DNA of 64,000 nucleotides from an uncultured Erysipelotrichaceae bacterium (lineage in GTDB: Bacteria; Bacillota_I; Bacilli_A; RF39; UBA660), in the NCBI GenBank assembly GCA_902775285.1, contig CACYLI010000008.1, positions 1 to 64,000 on the forward strand. Direction: 5' to 3'. Each line of letters opens with the position of its first letter. The first letter of the stretch is position 1. The notes beneath the pieces are model-generated. The model searched no databases, had not been told where the DNA came from, and worked only from the letters and a program-made list of their open reading frames with translations. The translations under genes and the position numbers were made by a program. Of the stretch, positions 16,249-24,663 are shown in pieces.

Positions 16249-16764
16249 TTTACTAAACTTATTAATAAGTTTTGCTACTTTAAATATTATTTCATCACTT
16301 TTTTTAATTGCTATTTTCTTTCCAATAGCTTTTCCACCAACTGTTAGTGAAGAAACTATTGAACTAACGATTAAAATAGCAAGTACAGAAGAAATGTTTA
16401 TTTTATTTGATATAATTAATCCTATCATTGCTGAAATAGAACCACTTACTATTCCACAAATATCACCAATTACATCATTACAAATAGAAGCTATTGTACT
16501 ACTATTTCTTATTAAATATACTCCTTCTTTAGCACCTTTAATCTTTTTAGAACTTTTAGCGTGGAAAGTAGATTCTTCGGCAGTTAAAACAGATGTTCCA
16601 ATTATATCAAATATTATACCTAATAAAATAAAGAGCAGTGATAGGAATATCAAGACAATTAGATTATCAAACTTATTAATAATAATATTTGAAAATGTAT
16701 TAAAAATAATAGCAATTATAAATGTTAATAAAAATGCTTTTACTATCCAATTATTGTTTTTCAT
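16246..16764 (-). CDS. CorB/CNNM-like (DUF21-type) membrane protein
   Basis: A 172-residue integral membrane protein with about three hydrophobic segments: two near the N-terminus and one around residues 125-145. The middle segment GTSVLTAEESTFHAKSSKKIKGAK resembles the conserved membrane part of CorB/CNNM divalent-cation transporters. The cytosolic CBS domains of full-length CorB are absent; short standalone versions of this type are common in Clostridia and related groups. The start is ATG 16764, with AGGAGA directly upstream; reading further upstream enters the structured RNA. Its mRNA may carry that RNA as a leader, since no clear terminator separates them. Transport of Mg2+ or Co2+ is inference. 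Confidence 0.65.
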   Translation of the reverse strand: MKNNNWIVKAFLLTFIIAIIFNTFSNIIINKFDNLIVLIFLSLLFILLGIIFDIIGTSVLTAEESTFHAKSSKKIKGAKEGVYLIRNSSTIASICNDVIGDICGIVSGSISAMIGLIISNKINISSVLAILIVSSIVSSLTVGGKAIGKKIAIKKSDEIIFKVAKLINKFSK

Positions 16765-16844
16765 TTTTTCTCCTAAAAAAAAAGAATTGTATGGATTATT
16801 ATAAATTAATTTTACGGCTTTGGTCGAGTTGAGTTTCTCTTGCA

Positions 16845-17245
16845 TTTACCCTTGATTACTCGTAGGCGATTTCTCTTTAAAAACACAAATCATTCGTTAC
16901 CTTAAATGATCACTCGATCACCACTTAGTCCGCACTTCAATCTTTATAATAAAGACACGCTAGAGGTTTTCCCAGACAAACAACAATCACTTTTATTCGC
17001 TTTTGCAACTTATTTTTCAATATTTATCCCAATAAATCACTCACGACATGTACGTTCATAACTAACGATGCGATAAAAGGAATTCTAAATACATGCCATT
17101 GTATTATATCCTTAAACCTAAAATTATATAATCACCCCAGTCTGGGCGAAAGAAGCAAAATATATAAAGTATCTTTTTGTACAATTAATGGATTTTTAGC
17201 CCCATCTTCTAGTGGTGTGTTTGACTAGCATAATGCTCCACACGT
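16845..17245 (-). ncRNA. Long structured RNA of unknown class on the minus strand
   Basis: A 400-nt block without an open frame and with visibly higher G+C than its surroundings. On the minus strand a consensus promoter (17251-17279) precedes it. Pairings that can be seen: GTGTG...CACAC around a GAGCATTATGCT hairpin at the 5-prime end; CCCAGAC with GTCTGGG, 7 bp over about 160 nt; a CATGTA/TACATG helix in the middle; GATC-gagt-GATC; and CGAGT/ACTCG near the 3-prime end. It lacks the GAGGAAAGTCC core of RNase P and the tRNA-like ends and tag frame of tmRNA. It may be a free RNA or a long leader for the CorB-like gene. The 3-prime limit is uncertain. Confidence 0.6.
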
Positions 17246-17250
17246 TAATA

Positions 17251-17279
17251 ATACTATCATAAAATAGAAAAAATGTCAA
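17251..17279 (-). promoter_or_regulatory. Minus-strand promoter of the structured RNA
   Basis: On the minus strand, TTGACA (17279-17274) and TAGTAT (17256-17251) are 17 nt apart. The predicted start at about 17245 is immediately before the GTGTGG helix strand. Confidence 0.75.
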
Positions 17280-17297
17280 AATTATGAGTTTTAATAA

Positions 17298-17325
17298 TTG
17301 AAAAAATTCTAGTCTATGATATAAT
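17298..17325 (+). promoter_or_regulatory. Promoter of argS
   Basis: TTGAAA at 17298-17303 and TATAAT at 17320-17325, 16-nt spacer; divergent from the minus-strand RNA promoter. Confidence 0.65.
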
Positions 17326-17351
17326 CTAGATTATGAAAGGAAGAGGATAAT

Positions 17352-19076
17352 ATGAGTTTTATAAAAGAAACAGAAGAATATTTAAAAATTGTTCTTAAAA
17401 AATGCAATTATGAAATCGATGAAGTTGTATTGGAGTCTTCTTCCAGACGTGATTTAGGTGAATTTCAAATAAATTGTTCAATGAATTTAGCAAAAAAATA
17501 TGGTAAAAATCCTAGAGAGATAGCACAAGAAATAGTTAAGAATTTAGATGATAGATTTAAAAATGTGAATATTGCAGGGCCTGGATTTATTAATGTTAGT
17601 ATAAGTGATAAATATTTACTAAAAACTATGAATAAATCTATAAATGATTTTGATACCTTAATTGATAAAAAAAATAGTAAGAAAATAATAATAGATTATG
17701 GAGGAGCTAATGCGGCAAAAGCTCTACATGTAGGACATATGAGAAGTGCTAATATTGGAGAAGCTTTAAAAAGATTATCTATTGTTTTAGGAAATAATAC
17801 AATAGGAGATGTTCATTTAGGAGATTTAGGAAGACAATCTGGAATGGTTATTAGTGAGATTAAAAAAAGAAAACCAGATTTATGTTATTTTGATTCAAAC
17901 TATAATGGTGATTATCCTAAATTAGAAATAACTCCTGAAGAATTAGCTGAATACTATCCATGTGCAAATGCTGATGCTAAAGAAAATCCTGAAAGAATGG
18001 AAGAAGTAAGAAAGATTACAGCTTTAGTTGATGAGCAAAAAGAACCATTTTTTTCTATGTGGAAGGATATAGTTGAAGTATCTAGTAAAGAAATTAAAAA
18101 GGTATACAATTATTTAAATTGTAATTTTGAATTATGGGAAGGTGAACTTAGTTCTCTTAAATATATAGATGATACTTTGAAAGTATTGAGTCCATATATG
18201 TATGAAAGTGATGGAGCAAAAGTTATTGATGTAGCTAATGAAAATGATAAAATTGAAATACCTCCATTAATAGTAATTAAAAATGATGGAGCAAGTATTT
18301 ATGCTACACGTGATTTATCAACTTTATATCATAGAATGAAAGAATATAATCCTGATGAAATATGGTATGTTGTAGATGCAAGACAGGGTCTTTATTTTGA
18401 ACAAGTATTTAGAGCTTCATATAAGTCAAAATTAGTTAAAAAAGAGACTGAATTATATCATTATTATTTTGGTACTATGAATGGTAAAGATGGAAAACCA
18501 TTTAAGACTAGAGATGGTGGTGTTTTACAACTTGATGATCTACTTGCAATGATTAAAGACGAATTATCTAAGAAAATGAATAAATATCAAGATAATAAAG
18601 AAAAAGAAGAAATATTAGATATTTTGACAGTAGCAACAGTTAAATATGCAGATTTATTACCATTTAGAACTACAGATTATATATTTGATATTGAAAAATT
18701 TTGTTCATTTGAAGGTAAAACTGGACCATATATTCTATATACAATGGTTAGAATTAAATCTATTTTAGAAAAAACAAATTGTAAGAATATAGTTTTAAAT
18801 GAAATATATGGAGAAACAGAAAGAAATATCTATATTAAGATACTAGAACTTTCAAGAATATTGAATAAAGCATACAATGAAAAAACTTTAAGTTATATTT
18901 GTGAATATTTATTTGAAATATGTAGTTTATTTAACAAATTCTATTCTGAATGTAGTATAATAAATGAGGAAGATGTAAAAAAGAAAGATAATTATATTTC
19001 TATGCTTACATTAATATATAATGTTTGTAGTAAATTGTTAGATATCTTAGCAATTAAGATACCAAATAGAATGTAA
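17352..19076 (+). CDS. argS: Arginyl-tRNA synthetase
   Basis: A 574-residue class I aminoacyl-tRNA synthetase. It has the N-terminal Arg-tRNA binding domain (about 1-100), the HIGH-type signature HVGHMRSANIGEAL, the KMSKS-region equivalent FKTRDGGVLQLDDL and the C-terminal DALR anticodon domain (GPYILYTMVRIKSIL onward). Length is normal. A GGAAGAGG site precedes ATG 17352. There is no T-box leader; the short leader suggests constitutive expression. The DUF975-type gene follows 16 nt downstream. Confidence 0.95.
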   Translation: MSFIKETEEYLKIVLKKCNYEIDEVVLESSSRRDLGEFQINCSMNLAKKYGKNPREIAQEIVKNLDDRFKNVNIAGPGFINVSISDKYLLKTMNKSINDFDTLIDKKNSKKIIIDYGGANAAKALHVGHMRSANIGEALKRLSIVLGNNTIGDVHLGDLGRQSGMVISEIKKRKPDLCYFDSNYNGDYPKLEITPEELAEYYPCANADAKENPERMEEVRKITALVDEQKEPFFSMWKDIVEVSSKEIKKVYNYLNCNFELWEGELSSLKYIDDTLKVLSPYMYESDGAKVIDVANENDKIEIPPLIVIKNDGASIYATRDLSTLYHRMKEYNPDEIWYVVDARQGLYFEQVFRASYKSKLVKKETELYHYYFGTMNGKDGKPFKTRDGGVLQLDDLLAMIKDELSKKMNKYQDNKEKEEILDILTVATVKYADLLPFRTTDYIFDIEKFCSFEGKTGPYILYTMVRIKSILEKTNCKNIVLNEIYGETERNIYIKILELSRILNKAYNEKTLSYICEYLFEICSLFNKFYSECSIINEEDVKKKDNYISMLTLIYNVCSKLLDILAIKIPNRM

Positions 19077-19092
19077 GAAAGGAGGTAAAAAA

Positions 19093-19725
19093 ATGGATAG
19101 AGTTAAGATTAAAGAAAAAGCTAAAGAATTTGGTTTTAATAATAAATGAAATATATGGAAACCATTACTACTAATTGGTGCTATATCATTTGCAATATCA
19201 TTTGTTATAGGATTAGTAAGTGGTGGAAATGATGAAAGTTTATTATCACTTATATTAAGTTTAGTGCTTGAATTAGCAGTTCTTCCATTAAATGTTGGTC
19301 TTGCTTCTTATTTACTTAAGTTAGTAAGAGGAAAAGATGTAGTTTTAACAGAAGAATTACTTGCTTTTTATAAAGGAGAATATCTTTGGAAAATAATAGG
19401 AGTTCAAATTGTAGCAGGATTAATTATCTTTGCATTCTCACTTTTATTAATTATTCCAGGTATTATTTATGGAATTAAATTTGCAATGTTATCATTTGTT
19501 TTAGCAGAACAATCATCAAAAGAAATGCAAGAAGAAAAAGCATATAAAGTTAGTGAAAAACTAATGGATGGACATAAAATGGAATACTTTGTTTTCCAAT
19601 TAAGTTTCATTGGATGGGAAATATTATGTAGTTTAACATTTGGAATTTTAGCAATATGGTTTGTTCCTTATTATATGACTGCTAATGCAATGTGGTATGA
19701 TGAATTAAAGAAAATATCAAAATAA
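19093..19725 (+). CDS. DUF975-type membrane protein interrupted by one in-frame UGA
   Basis: A good GGAGG site (19081-19085) precedes ATG 19093. The frame MDRVKIKEKAKEFGFNNK meets TGA at 19147-19149 and continues uninterrupted as NIWKPLLLIGAISF to the stop at 19725, about 210 codons. The body is a polytopic DUF975 protein (LLIIPGIIYGIKFAM, then SFIGWEILCSLTFG). In this family an aromatic residue usually follows the N-terminal NK, so TGA has probably replaced TGG. UGA is a stop elsewhere in this window, so the gene is either a one-codon pseudogene, partly read through, restarted internally (for example GTG 19264), or affected by a sequencing error. Function unknown. Confidence 0.7.
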
Positions 19726-19750
19726 TTGATATTTTTTTTATAATTTAATA

Positions 19751-19779
19751 TTGTTTAATGTGGTTTTGTATGCTATAAT
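19751..19779 (+). promoter_or_regulatory. Promoter of rpsF-ssb-rpsR
   Basis: TTGTTT at 19751-19756 and TATAAT at 19774-19779 with a 17-nt spacer. Confidence 0.7.
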
Positions 19780-19784
19780 ACTCT

Positions 19785-19835
19785 CGAACGAAAAGTTCCT
19801 TGCTTCATTTATGAAGCCGTATAGACCAAAAGGAG
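19785..19835 (+). promoter_or_regulatory. Probable S6:S18 autoregulatory leader
   Basis: Between the promoter and the rpsF ribosome binding site are GAAC/GTTC and GCTTCAT-TT-ATGAAGC hairpins (the latter 19802-19817), directly followed by CCG (17-19 of that block). The known rpsF leader has a CCG presented next to a stem and bound by the S6:S18 complex, so the operon represses itself. The match is by motif and position only. Confidence 0.55.
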
Positions 19836-19843
19836 GTGTAGTT

Positions 19844-20131
19844 ATGAATAAATATGAAATAATGTTTATTGTAAGAGCTGATATTGATGAAAAAACTGGA
19901 AAAGATACAGTAGCTACTTTTGAAAAAGTACTTACTGATATGAAATCAAAAATCATTAATACTAAGGATATGGGACAAAAAAAATTAGCATATCCAATAA
20001 ACAAACAACTTAGGGGAAACTATTATGTTCTTAATGTAGAAGCTACTGCTGAAGCTGTTAAAGAATTTGATCGTAAAGCTAAGATTGATGAAAATATCTT
20101 AAGACATATTGTCATAAGAGAAGAGGAGTAG
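19844..20131 (+). CDS. rpsF: 30S ribosomal protein S6
   Basis: A 95-residue S6 (MNKYEIMFIVRADIDEKT, with LAYPINKQLRGNYYVLN later), the partner of S18 on the platform of the small subunit. AAGGAGGTG lies 6 nt before ATG 19844. Upstream in-frame ATGs fall inside the leader. It is the first gene of the conserved rpsF-ssb-rpsR operon. Confidence 0.96.
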   Translation: MNKYEIMFIVRADIDEKTGKDTVATFEKVLTDMKSKIINTKDMGQKKLAYPINKQLRGNYYVLNVEATAEAVKEFDRKAKIDENILRHIVIREEE

Positions 20132-20134
20132 TTA

Positions 20135-20608
20135 ATGAATAAGATTATATTAGTTGGAAGATTAACAAAAGATCCAGAGGTTAGAAGTACTAGTGCTGGT
20201 TTTTCTACAGTAAATTTCACAGTAGCAGTAAATAGAAATTTTAAAAATAAAGATGGAAATTATGATGCTGACTTTTTACCATGTGTAGCATTTAGACAAA
20301 CTGCTGATTTTATATCAAAATATTTTAAAAAAGGTTCAATGATTTGTTTAGATGGAAGAGTTCAAACTAGAAATTATGATGCTCAAGATGGTACGAAGAG
20401 ATATGTAACTGAAATAGTTGTAGAAAATGTTGAATTTGTTGGTGGAAAAAATGATGGAAATAGTTCAAATATGAGTAATAATTCTTATATTGATAGTCCA
20501 AGTGAAGCACCAATTGATGAAATGCCAGAATATGATATTCCTGCTTCTGATCCATATGAAAATTATGATAAAGAAGTATCATTAAGTGATAATGATTTAC
20601 CATTTTAA
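20135..20608 (+). CDS. ssb: Single-stranded DNA-binding protein
   Basis: A 157-residue protein with an N-terminal OB fold ([42 protein letters not shown]), an Asn/Ser/acidic linker and the acidic tip DNDLPF that binds partner replication and repair proteins. It starts 3 nt after rpsF with a GAGGAG site. Position and length match Firmicute SsbA. Confidence 0.96.
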   Translation: MNKIILVGRLTKDPEVRSTSAGFSTVNFTVAVNRNFKNKDGNYDADFLPCVAFRQTADFISKYFKKGSMICLDGRVQTRNYDAQDGTKRYVTEIVVENVEFVGGKNDGNSSNMSNNSYIDSPSEAPIDEMPEYDIPASDPYENYDKEVSLSDNDLPF

Positions 20609-20619
20609 GGAGGAAAATA

Positions 20620-20832
20620 ATGGCTGAATTTTATAGAAGAAAAAAGATTTGCCAAATGTGTGCTGGTAAAAGTGTTGATTATAAAGATGTAGCAATTGTA
20701 TCAAAATATATAAATGAAAAAGGTAAAATATTACCTAGAAGAATGACTGGTGCTTGTGCTAAACATCAAAGACATATTGCAAATCAAATTAAAATTGCTA
20801 GATATATGGCTTTATTACCATATACAAAATAA
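20620..20832 (+). CDS. rpsR: 30S ribosomal protein S18
   Basis: A 70-residue S18: two zinc-type cysteines early ([10 protein letters not shown]) and the conserved [23 protein letters not shown]. An AAGGAGG site lies 7 nt upstream. It is the last gene of the rpsF-ssb-rpsR operon, followed by a terminator. Confidence 0.96.
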   Translation: MAEFYRRKKICQMCAGKSVDYKDVAIVSKYINEKGKILPRRMTGACAKHQRHIANQIKIARYMALLPYTK

Positions 20833-20834
20833 TT

Positions 20835-20862
20835 AATAGTCTATAAAGACTATTTTTTTATG
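20835..20862 (+). terminator. Terminator of the rpsF operon
   Basis: AATAGTCT (20835-20842) pairs with AGACTATT (20847-20854), then a T-run. Confidence 0.8.
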
Positions 20863-20863
20863 T

Positions 20864-20891
20864 AAAAAAAAGAAACATTAATTTCTGTTTC
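20864..20891 (-). terminator. Terminator of the zinc peptidase gene
   Basis: On the minus strand, GAAACA (20891-20886) pairs with TGTTTC (20877-20872), followed by eight T. The stem overlaps the end of the coding sequence. Confidence 0.65.
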
Positions 20892-21555
20892 TATTAATTA
20901 ATATTAGTCTAAATATTTGAAGAGCTGTTGATAAGAATCCTGCAACATATGTAAGAGCTGCGGCATTTAATACTTCTTTTGTTCCATTCATATCTTTTTT
21001 GGTTACTAGACCTAATTCTTGCAGTTGAATTTTAGCTCTTCTTGAAGCATCAAATTCAACTGGCAATGTAACTAATTGAAATAATAAACCTCCACATAAA
21101 AGTAATATACCTAGTGTAAAAAGACCACTTATTTGTGAAAATAATCCAATAGCTAAAAATATTGTAGCTATTCTTGATGTGAAATTTACAACTGGTACTA
21201 AAGAAGATCTAAATTTTAAGAAAGAATAGCTTTCTTTATCTTGAATTGCGTGTCCACATTCATGTGCAGCAACTGATATTGATGAAATTGAAGTATCTTC
21301 GAAAATACTAGATGATAAATTAATATGTTTTTTTGTTGGATCATAGTGGTCTGTTAGATTTCCTGAAATTTCAGAAATAGTTACATTTTGAAGACCATTT
21401 TTATCTAATATTTTTCTTGCAACTTCTTTTCCTGTAAGATTACAACTTGCTTGCACTTTTGCATTTTTATTATAAGCACTTGTTACTTTTGAGCTAGCTA
21501 TCATAGGTAAAATAGCAGCTATTAATATTAAACCATATTGTACCATTAAATCCAT
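20878..21555 (-). CDS. yugP: Neutral zinc metallopeptidase (YugP-type)
   Basis: A 225-residue membrane protein of the peptidase family with HECGH (in AAHECGHAIQD, about residue 97) as the HExxH zinc motif. A hydrophobic segment at residues 4-20 precedes the catalytic domain, with further membrane helices at about 120-160 and near the C-terminus; PVEFDASRRAKIQLQELG is typical. The substrate is not established for the family. The gene ends in its own terminator. Confidence 0.88.
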   Translation of the reverse strand: MDLMVQYGLILIAAILPMIASSKVTSAYNKNAKVQASCNLTGKEVARKILDKNGLQNVTISEISGNLTDHYDPTKKHINLSSSIFEDTSISSISVAAHECGHAIQDKESYSFLKFRSSLVPVVNFTSRIATIFLAIGLFSQISGLFTLGILLLCGGLLFQLVTLPVEFDASRRAKIQLQELGLVTKKDMNGTKEVLNAAALTYVAGFLSTALQIFRLILINRNRN

Positions 21556-21605
21556 ATTATCACCTAGCTATGATTTTAACATATTATTTTGAATAATAAA
21601 AGTAT

Positions 21606-22931
21606 CTAATTGAATCCAATAGAAATGTTTTTTTCTAAATTAAAACAATTTTTAATAAAACTATTATTAATTTTTATATATTTGTGTTTATTTATATTAC
21701 TTATTTTTTTTGTAATTTCTTCTGCTTTTTTATAATTCTTTTCAATTAAATAATTTTTCTTCTGTAAATATAAATTTTCTGTAATAATATTATTTTCTTT
21801 TTCAATATTGTTATAGTTTTGTAATTTTGCTTTTGAACAAATTTTATCTAAAATATCTAAGCTTTTATCTGGATTATATTTATCTTTAATTACTTTATCA
21901 GCTAGATTAACAATTAGTTTTATTTGATTATTGTTTATACTTACATTATGATATTCCTCATAATATTTTTTTGTATGTTTTAAGATGTTAATTGTTTCAT
22001 TTAAATCTGGTTCATCTATTTTAATCTTATAAAATCTTCTGTTTAAAGCTTTATCTTTTAAAATTGTTTTATTGTATTCTTCTATTGTAGTTGCTCCAAT
22101 ACATTTTATCTTATTACTTGATAAATAAGGTTTTAATATGTTTGAAGCATCTATTGCACCTTCTGCACCACCAGCGCCTACCAAAGTATGTATTTCATCT
22201 ATAAATAAAATTATATTATCATTTAGTTCCACTTCTTTTATTAAATTATTAATTTTTTCTTCAAATTCTCCTCTATATCTTGTTCCACTTATTAGTTCTG
22301 AAATATTTATAGATATTATATGTTTGTCTTTTAATTTATTTGGAACATCATTATTAGTGATTCTATAAGCTAATTCTTCAATAAGAGCCGTTTTACCAAC
22401 ACCAGGTTCACCAAGTAATAAAGGATTATTTTTATTTTTTCTTAATAATACTTCTATTATTTCATTTAATTCATTTTCTCTACCTATTAGTTTTTCATGA
22501 TACTTTTTAACATGTTCATTTAAGTCTATTCCATAAGATATATTATTTTTATTTTTTATATCTTGATATAAGGCTTTAAAATTAATATTGTATTTATTTA
22601 ATATATTTATTGCTATACCTTCACCATTTTCTATTAATTTTAATATTAGATTATCTATTTTAATAATACCATTTTCTTCAGAGGAAAGTATTAATCTTTT
22701 TAAAAGTGGGGTATATTGTATAGAATTAGTTTTATTATATTTATTTTTAATTTCTTTATATATTTTGTCATAATATATTCCATGTTTATTTAATATTGGT
22801 TTTATATTGTTATTTGTGTATAATATTGCTAGTATTAAATGCTCGGTACCTATGTAATTATTATTTAAAATACTAGCTTCTAGTTCACTTCTTTTTAATA
22901 TTTTTACAAGTTTTTTTTCATATTCTATCAT
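21606..22931 (-). CDS. Half-length Clp/Hsp100 ATPase (N domain plus first AAA+ module only)
   Basis: A 441-residue ClpC/ClpB-like protein: an N domain of two repeats (about 1-135), then one AAA+ module with Walker A GEPGVGKTAL, Walker B ILFIDEIHT, sensor/arginine-finger region ALNRRFYKI, and a middle-domain-like coiled-coil segment near residues 370-420. It stops there: the second AAA+ module and any ClpP-binding loop are absent, and only 50 nt separate it from yugP, so nothing is hidden downstream. The start MIEYEKK at 22931 has no ribosome binding site; a TTGAAT-18-CATAAT promoter just upstream would give a near-leaderless mRNA. It may be a disaggregase-like or regulatory half-ClpC. Confidence 0.8.
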   Translation of the reverse strand: MIEYEKKLVKILKRSELEASILNNNYIGTEHLILAILYTNNNIKPILNKHGIYYDKIYKEIKNKYNKTNSIQYTPLLKRLILSSEENGIIKIDNLILKLIENGEGIAINILNKYNINFKALYQDIKNKNNISYGIDLNEHVKKYHEKLIGRENELNEIIEVLLRKNKNNPLLLGEPGVGKTALIEELAYRITNNDVPNKLKDKHIISINISELISGTRYRGEFEEKINNLIKEVELNDNIILFIDEIHTLVGAGGAEGAIDASNILKPYLSSNKIKCIGATTIEEYNKTILKDKALNRRFYKIKIDEPDLNETINILKHTKKYYEEYHNVSINNNQIKLIVNLADKVIKDKYNPDKSLDILDKICSKAKLQNYNNIEKENNIITENLYLQKKNYLIEKNYKKAEEITKKISNINKHKYIKINNSFIKNCFNLEKNISIGFN

Positions 22932-22965
22932 ATTAATATTATGAAATAAAAAGAAAAAATAATTC

Positions 22966-22993
22966 AAAAAAAAAGAATGTATTAAACATTCTT
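22966..22993 (-). terminator. Terminator of the YfcC-type permease gene
   Basis: On the minus strand, AAGAATG (22993-22987) pairs with CATTCTT (22979-22973), then a run of nine T. Confidence 0.8.
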
Positions 22994-24584
22994 ATAAAAA
23001 TTTAGCTAATAGTAATATTACTATTGATATTGCAAATAAAGTAACAACTAATTTCCATGTCTTTTTAACCCATTCTTTGTATGGAATTTCTAAGTAACTT
23101 AATACTAGAACTAATAAAGAACTTGTAGGAGCAATTAACATTGTAGCTCCATAAATACTTTGAGTTAAAAGATAAATTATAGTTGCATTAGCTGATTCAT
23201 TAGCAGCTAGTTGTGGTACAACATAATTTGCAACATATAGAATATCAACATGTAGTGCTGAACCAATTATCATACATATAGAACTTAATATAACACTAAA
23301 TTTACTTGTAATTGATAATATTAATCCAGCTATTGTTGGATAGAACATTTGATTACCAGCAAAGTATATTACTGTATATGTAAGTAATACCATTAATGCA
23401 GGTCCCATCATTTTTTTAGCTCCATCTAACATAGCATTAAATTTATTTTCTACTCTATAGAATAAACTTAATAATAATGCAGCTACTAAACATACAATAG
23501 ACATTTCTGCATAATTCCATTCACCAAATGCTTGGAAAGAACCAAATAATTTAGCAAATATAGCAACTTTATCTACACCAGTATCAAAACCACTTTGAGT
23601 TATATGTAAGTAAGGTAATTTAACTGTAAATTCAGTAATAGCAGTATGAACTTTACTAAAACTAAATGCATTTATTTGTTTACTCCAATGGAAACACATA
23701 AATGTTATTCCAGCACATATAACAGTTGTAATAATAATTGTTATTATATTTTTCTTACTTCTTTTAGTAGTACAAGCAAATACTGTAAATAATAAAATTA
23801 ATCCTAATATTGTGATAATATTAACAATATTAATTCCTTCTCCCCATTTTGTGCATCCTACTACCATTAAAGCAAATACAAGAGCAAATATTATTATTAA
23901 AGGTAAGATTGGATATTTATTTGGAGTTTTTTCTCCAATAAACATATCTTCTTCTTCATTTTTAACATTTTTTGTTCTTCTTGCTTTTGATAAATATAAG
24001 ATTAATATTGCAAATGAGAATACAAATAATGCTAATTTGTATAGAATACCATTTGTTAATCCTATACCTAACAAATCACTAACAACAGCTGATGTATTAT
24101 ATCCTAATGTATTACCAATTGTACCTATTAGCATTGCTCCAATAGTTGTTACAGCTGCAGTAGTTTTATCATATCCCATAGCAAGAATAATGCTAATTAA
24201 AAATGGAATAAATATAAATAAACTGAAACCAAAATCAAATACTGAAGAAAGTGTAGCTAAAGTAAAAGCAGTAATGATTAAGAATATTAATTCATTTCCC
24301 TTAAAATTGTTAGCTATTTTTTCAACCCAGGCTCTATATTTTCCAGTTTTACCAAGTACCCCGTAAAGAGCTCCAATAGAAACTAATAAAATAAGTATTT
24401 GTAAGAAGTAAGTAAATTCAAAAGATCCAAATATTAATGAAAAATAGTCAAAGAATCCAATGTTATACATACCTAGATCTGAAAGACTTCCTTCGTTAAA
24501 AAAACCTGCTGAAAAAATCCAGGTTGCTACTACCATACCTAATAGCACCCACATGATTATTTTAAATAATCCAGTTTTTTTCAT
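22992..24584 (-). CDS. YfcC/DcuC-superfamily membrane permease
   Basis: A 530-residue polytopic protein with roughly 11-13 hydrophobic helices and an N-terminal MKKTGLFKIIMWVLLGMVV. Conserved-looking stretches include LLVSIGALYGVLGKTGKYR and IGTIGNTLGYNTSAVVSDLL in the first half and IGSALHVDILYVANYVVPQ in the second, as in the YfcC/C4-dicarboxylate anaerobic carrier superfamily. Members move amino acids, peptides or dicarboxylates; the substrate cannot be told here. An AAGGAGGAA site precedes the ATG and a strong terminator follows the stop. Confidence 0.75.
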   Translation of the reverse strand: MKKTGLFKIIMWVLLGMVVATWIFSAGFFNEGSLSDLGMYNIGFFDYFSLIFGSFEFTYFLQILILLVSIGALYGVLGKTGKYRAWVEKIANNFKGNELIFLIITAFTLATLSSVFDFGFSLFIFIPFLISIILAMGYDKTTAAVTTIGAMLIGTIGNTLGYNTSAVVSDLLGIGLTNGILYKLALFVFSFAILILYLSKARRTKNVKNEEEDMFIGEKTPNKYPILPLIIIFALVFALMVVGCTKWGEGINIVNIITILGLILLFTVFACTTKRSKKNIITIIITTVICAGITFMCFHWSKQINAFSFSKVHTAITEFTVKLPYLHITQSGFDTGVDKVAIFAKLFGSFQAFGEWNYAEMSIVCLVAALLLSLFYRVENKFNAMLDGAKKMMGPALMVLLTYTVIYFAGNQMFYPTIAGLILSITSKFSVILSSICMIIGSALHVDILYVANYVVPQLAANESANATIIYLLTQSIYGATMLIAPTSSLLVLVLSYLEIPYKEWVKKTWKLVVTLFAISIVILLLAKFL

Positions 24585-24615
24585 TTCCTATTCCTCCTTA
24601 ACATTTATTATATAA

Positions 24616-24651
24616 CAAAAAATATTAGTATTACAAGAAAATACTAATATT
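24616..24651 (-). terminator. Terminator after dus
   Basis: AATATTAGTATT (24621-24632) pairs with AATACTAATATT (24640-24651). On the minus strand it ends in a T-run, between the dihydrouridine synthase gene and the permease gene. Confidence 0.8.
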
Positions 24652-24663
24652 TTCATACATTTT

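Noticed and set aside
16765-16845. Extended N-terminus of the CorB-like protein
   Set aside because: The extra 27 codons run through the structured RNA region, and the AGGAGA site directly precedes ATG 16764.
16845-17245. RNase P RNA or tmRNA on the minus strand
   Set aside because: The size fits, but the strictly conserved GAGGAAAGTCC core of RNase P, the tRNA-like ends and CCA of tmRNA, and a tag reading frame are all absent.
17160-17351. T-box leader upstream of argS
   Set aside because: There is no GGGTGG-type T-box sequence, the structured block has its promoter on the opposite strand, and argS has its own promoter at 17298-17325.
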